From assembly GCF_004297125.1 (NCBI RefSeq), contig NZ_SCVD01000032.1:1-45235 (forward strand): a stretch of 45,235 bases of DNA, given 5' to 3'. Source of the DNA: Phenylobacterium sp. (GTDB lineage Bacteria > Pseudomonadota > Alphaproteobacteria > Caulobacterales > Caulobacteraceae). The translations under genes and the position numbers were made by a program. Each line of letters begins with the position of its first letter. Position 1 is the stretch's first letter. Positions 43,340-45,235 of the stretch are shown one piece after another. The notes beneath the pieces are model-generated. The model saw only the letters and a list, made by a program, of their open reading frames with translations. It ran no database searches and was not told where the DNA came from.

Positions 43340-43579
43340 ATGGCCGATCAAGAAGACCGCAGTTTCCAGCCCGACCCCGATAACGATCCGCTCGCCAAGG
43401 TGGATCCGGCCAAGCTGGGCCAACCCGACACGCCCGAAGCGGACTGGGGCGAACCCCTGGAAGGCGAGGCGCAGTCGGGCGCCAATCATCTCGCGCGCGA
43501 GGATCGTCCGGAACTCGACCGCGGGCAGGGCTCCAAGACCCGCCAGGCCACCAAGGACCAGATCAGCCGGCGGACCTAG
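43340..43579 (+). CDS. Small acidic hydrophilic protein, unknown
   Basis: A 79-residue protein rich in Asp, Glu, Gln and Pro, with no hydrophobic segment, probably disordered (DNDPLAKVDPAKLGQPDTPE, ENDING in QISRRT). ATG 43340 with AGGGAGA upstream. A hairpin GGGTTG/CAACCC (43307-43312 with 43321-43326) lies just before the Shine-Dalgarno. The stop interlocks with the convergent thioredoxin-like gene (CTAG). The good start signals argue that it is real. Confidence 0.7.
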   Translation: MADQEDRSFQPDPDNDPLAKVDPAKLGQPDTPEADWGEPLEGEAQSGANHLAREDRPELDRGQGSKTRQATKDQISRRT

Positions 43580-44211
43580 ATGTCGAGCTCGCGGCGCACG
43601 AAGCGATAGGTCTCGCGCTTCTCGCAGGCGCAGGCCCGCATCCGGCCCTTGTCGTCCCACCAGACCAGCAGGGGGTAGGCGAACTTCACGCCGTTGGCCT
43701 TCATCAGCGGCGTGAGGTCATCGACCATCTTGCGGCCGGCCTCGATAACGGCCGTGCGGGCCATGTCACCGTCGGCGGGCGGGATGCCCTGGGCCTTCCA
43801 GGCGTCGGCGGGCGCGGCCTCCCAGGCCTGCAGCAGTTTCCAGTCATGGGTGAGCCAGAGCTGGGCAACGGTGGCGCGCTCGGCCGGCGTGGACTTCGAC
43901 ACGCCGTTGCGGTCGCGGCGCGCGATCTCGATGACGCGGGTGTCCACCCCCTTGGCGTGCAGCTTGGGGAATTCCTCCTCGGTGAAGCGGATGCAGTCGG
44001 GGCAGGTGCGGAACGACACCATGTAGAGCCGCTTGCCCTGCAGTCCCGGCGAGGCCCAGCCCGAGCTCTCCAGGATGCGGACGATCTGCGCCTGGTGGCG
44101 GGTGACCGTCTTGGGCCACCAGCGCGCCTCGTAATGCCAGAAGGCCCAACCGCCCACGGCGGCGGCGATCAGGACCAGGACAAGGGCGACCAGGGCGCGG
44201 GTTCGGGTCAT
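43576..44211 (-). CDS. Membrane-anchored thioredoxin-like protein
   Basis: A 211-residue protein with one N-terminal membrane helix (about 5-27) and a periplasmic thioredoxin-like domain. CxxC motif in VSFRTCPDCIRF; the later CACEK may hold a second Cys pair. Probably a disulfide reductase/isomerase or metal-binding protein. ATG 44211 with GGAGAG upstream is preferred to the longer frame from 44241. Divergent from the agmatinase-family gene. Confidence 0.82.
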   Translation of the reverse strand: MTRTRALVALVLVLIAAAVGGWAFWHYEARWWPKTVTRHQAQIVRILESSGWASPGLQGKRLYMVSFRTCPDCIRFTEEEFPKLHAKGVDTRVIEIARRDRNGVSKSTPAERATVAQLWLTHDWKLLQAWEAAPADAWKAQGIPPADGDMARTAVIEAGRKMVDDLTPLMKANGVKFAYPLLVWWDDKGRMRACACEKRETYRFVRRELDI

Positions 44212-44328
44212 GTGGAGCTCTCCGTCCGCCATCAACATCACAGCTTCGGCGCTGTTCGCGATGTGGAAAAGCGTTCGCGGGCGTCAGCGCCTCTTATTTC
44301 GCCGGCGCGGGGCGGCTAGCCTCGCCGG

Positions 44329-45141
44329 ATGCGCCGCGTCTCCCTGCTGGGCCTGCCCACCGATCAGCACTCATCGTTCCTCCGGGGAGCGGCCAAGGCG
44401 CCGCCCGCGATCCGCGAGGCGCTGTACTCCAGCCACAGCCACCTGACGGCGACCAACGGCCTCATGCTGGACGCGGAGAGCCTGAGAGACCTGGGCGATG
44501 CGCCGCTGCGCGAGGACGTCGAGGACTTCGAGCGGATGGTGGAGGCGGCGGGCCAGGCTTTCGCGGCCGGTCCGGCGGTGATGCTGGGGGGCGACCATGC
44601 GGTGACCTATCCGATCCTCGTCGGGGTCGCCGCCGCCGGGATCGCGCCGCCGCAGATTGTGCATATCGACGCCCACTCGGACCTCTACGAGGACTTCGAG
44701 GGCGATCCCCTAAGCCACGCCTCGCCCTTCGCCCGGATCATGGAGAACGGGCTGGCGGCCGGGATCGTCCAGCTGGGCATCCGCACCCCCAACGCTCATC
44801 TGACCGCCCAGGCCAAGCGCTATGGGGTGAAGGTGTTCGCGCCGCATGAGCACGAGGCGGGGCTGGCCGCCCTGCCGACCGGACCGACCTACATCTCCAT
44901 CGACCTGGACGGCCTGGACCCGGCCTTCGCGCCGGGGGTGTCGCACCACGAGCCGGGCGGGCTGACCACCCGCGAGGTGCTGGAGGTGATCTGGAAGACG
45001 CCCGGCCCGGTGGTCGGCGGCGACATCGTCGAGCTGAACCCGGACCGCGACGTGAATGGCATGACCGCCGTCCTGGCCGCCAAGCTCCTGAAGGAACTCG
45101 TGGCCAGGATCAGCACGGACGCTACTGCATCGTGGGGATGA
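44329..45141 (+). CDS. Agmatinase/arginase-family ureohydrolase
   Basis: A 270-residue enzyme of the ureohydrolase superfamily, which hydrolyses guanidino groups to urea at a dinuclear manganese centre. Metal-ligand motifs: GGDHAVTYP (His90), DAHSDLY (Asp114, His116, Asp118) and SIDLDGLDPAFAPG (Asp192, Asp194). It is shorter than typical agmatinase (about 300 residues), so the substrate may be agmatine, guanidinobutyrate or another guanidino compound. ATG 44329. Its end overlaps the convergent mmsA by 20 bases. Confidence 0.9.
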   Translation: MRRVSLLGLPTDQHSSFLRGAAKAPPAIREALYSSHSHLTATNGLMLDAESLRDLGDAPLREDVEDFERMVEAAGQAFAAGPAVMLGGDHAVTYPILVGVAAAGIAPPQIVHIDAHSDLYEDFEGDPLSHASPFARIMENGLAAGIVQLGIRTPNAHLTAQAKRYGVKVFAPHEHEAGLAALPTGPTYISIDLDGLDPAFAPGVSHHEPGGLTTREVLEVIWKTPGPVVGGDIVELNPDRDVNGMTAVLAAKLLKELVARISTDATASWG

Positions 45142-45235
45142 CGAAGGCGGAGTCCTCGACGGCGCCTTCGGGCCAGCGGGCGGTGATGGTCTTGGTCTTG
45201 GTGTAGAAGCGGACGCCCTCCATGCCGTGCTGGTT
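45122..45235 (-). CDS. mmsA: Methylmalonate-semialdehyde dehydrogenase, 3' end (runs off window)
   Basis: Last 37 residues only. The end HGMEGVRFYTKTKTITARWP and VEDSAFVIPTMQ matches the C-terminus of CoA-acylating methylmalonate-semialdehyde dehydrogenases of valine catabolism. TAG stop at 45122-45124; the gene continues beyond the window edge. Confidence 0.85.
   Translation of the reverse strand, partial: NQHGMEGVRFYTKTKTITARWPEGAVEDSAFVIPTMQ

Noticed and set aside
596..45235. tRNA or rRNA genes
   Set aside because: No cloverleaf-like or conserved rRNA sequence was recognised in any intergenic gap.

Overview
High-GC (visibly well over 65%) alphaproteobacterial chromosome, most likely a member of the Caulobacteraceae (Phenylobacterium- or Caulobacter-like). 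The main reasons are a DivL-type pseudo-histidine kinase with Tyr in place of the phospho-His, a RegB/RegA redox pair divergent from a SenC-like SCO gene, an MmcB-type protein, an sdhCDAB operon with zapE nearby, and exported proteins ending in the PEPxxWA variant of the PEP-CTERM tail. Genes are densely packed. I see no rRNA, tRNA, CRISPR array, prophage or IS transposase, and no gene-free stretch longer than about 300 bases.

Layout. 1-1.8 kb: 5' part of the atpHA... F1 ATPase operon (minus strand) and a small secreted protein with its own terminator. 2-7 kb: a discoidin-like PEP-CTERM protein, a class A penicillin-binding protein, a YgjP-type metalloprotease and an intracellular PHB depolymerase. 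7-9.7 kb: SCO/SenC divergent from regB-regA. 9.7-13.2 kb: MmcB, lipocalin, a diiron ferritin-like protein, and a translationally overlapped pair (unknown protein and minimal zincin). 13.3-15.6 kb: divL. 15.6-17.4 kb: an LprI-domain membrane protein and a DOMON-like protein. 17.4-22.6 kb: a LysR regulator divergent from an EmrA-EmrB-TolC type tripartite efflux operon. 22.5-25.8 kb: a universal stress protein, a Tat-exported M20-like protein with damaged metal site, a small helical protein and an Ala/Pro/Lys-rich PEP-CTERM protein. 26-30.5 kb: a response regulator / LysM-FecR protein / CHASE2 histidine kinase operon facing a lipoprotein gene. 30.7-34.5 kb: a complete class I CYP153-type P450 system (ferredoxin, ferredoxin reductase, P450) followed by a large perfect inverted repeat and a TetR regulator. 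34.5-38 kb: sdhCDAB. 38.2-42 kb: a LysR regulator whose start codon lies in a hairpin, a third PEP-CTERM protein and a MASE1-like hybrid kinase. 42-45.2 kb: zapE, a small acidic protein, a membrane thioredoxin-like protein, an agmatinase-family enzyme and the 3' end of mmsA.

How the parts relate. Much of the window is respiration and redox: ATP synthase, succinate dehydrogenase, SCO copper chaperone and the RegBA redox regulator. A second theme is envelope sensing: four histidine-kinase-like proteins, FecR/CHASE2, a PBP, and an efflux pump. The most promising under-described material is (i) the LysM-FecR / CHASE2-kinase / OmpR-regulator operon, (ii) the M20-family exported protein that has lost most metal ligands, (iii) a near-identical palindrome in front of both the diiron protein and the CYP153 electron-transfer operon, suggesting one oxygenase regulon, (iv) a 31-bp-arm inverted repeat built from 9-bp units beside the P450 gene, and (v) a LysR gene whose ribosome-binding site and ATG are buried in a perfect 11-bp stem. 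All functional assignments come from reading the sequence; no database search was run.
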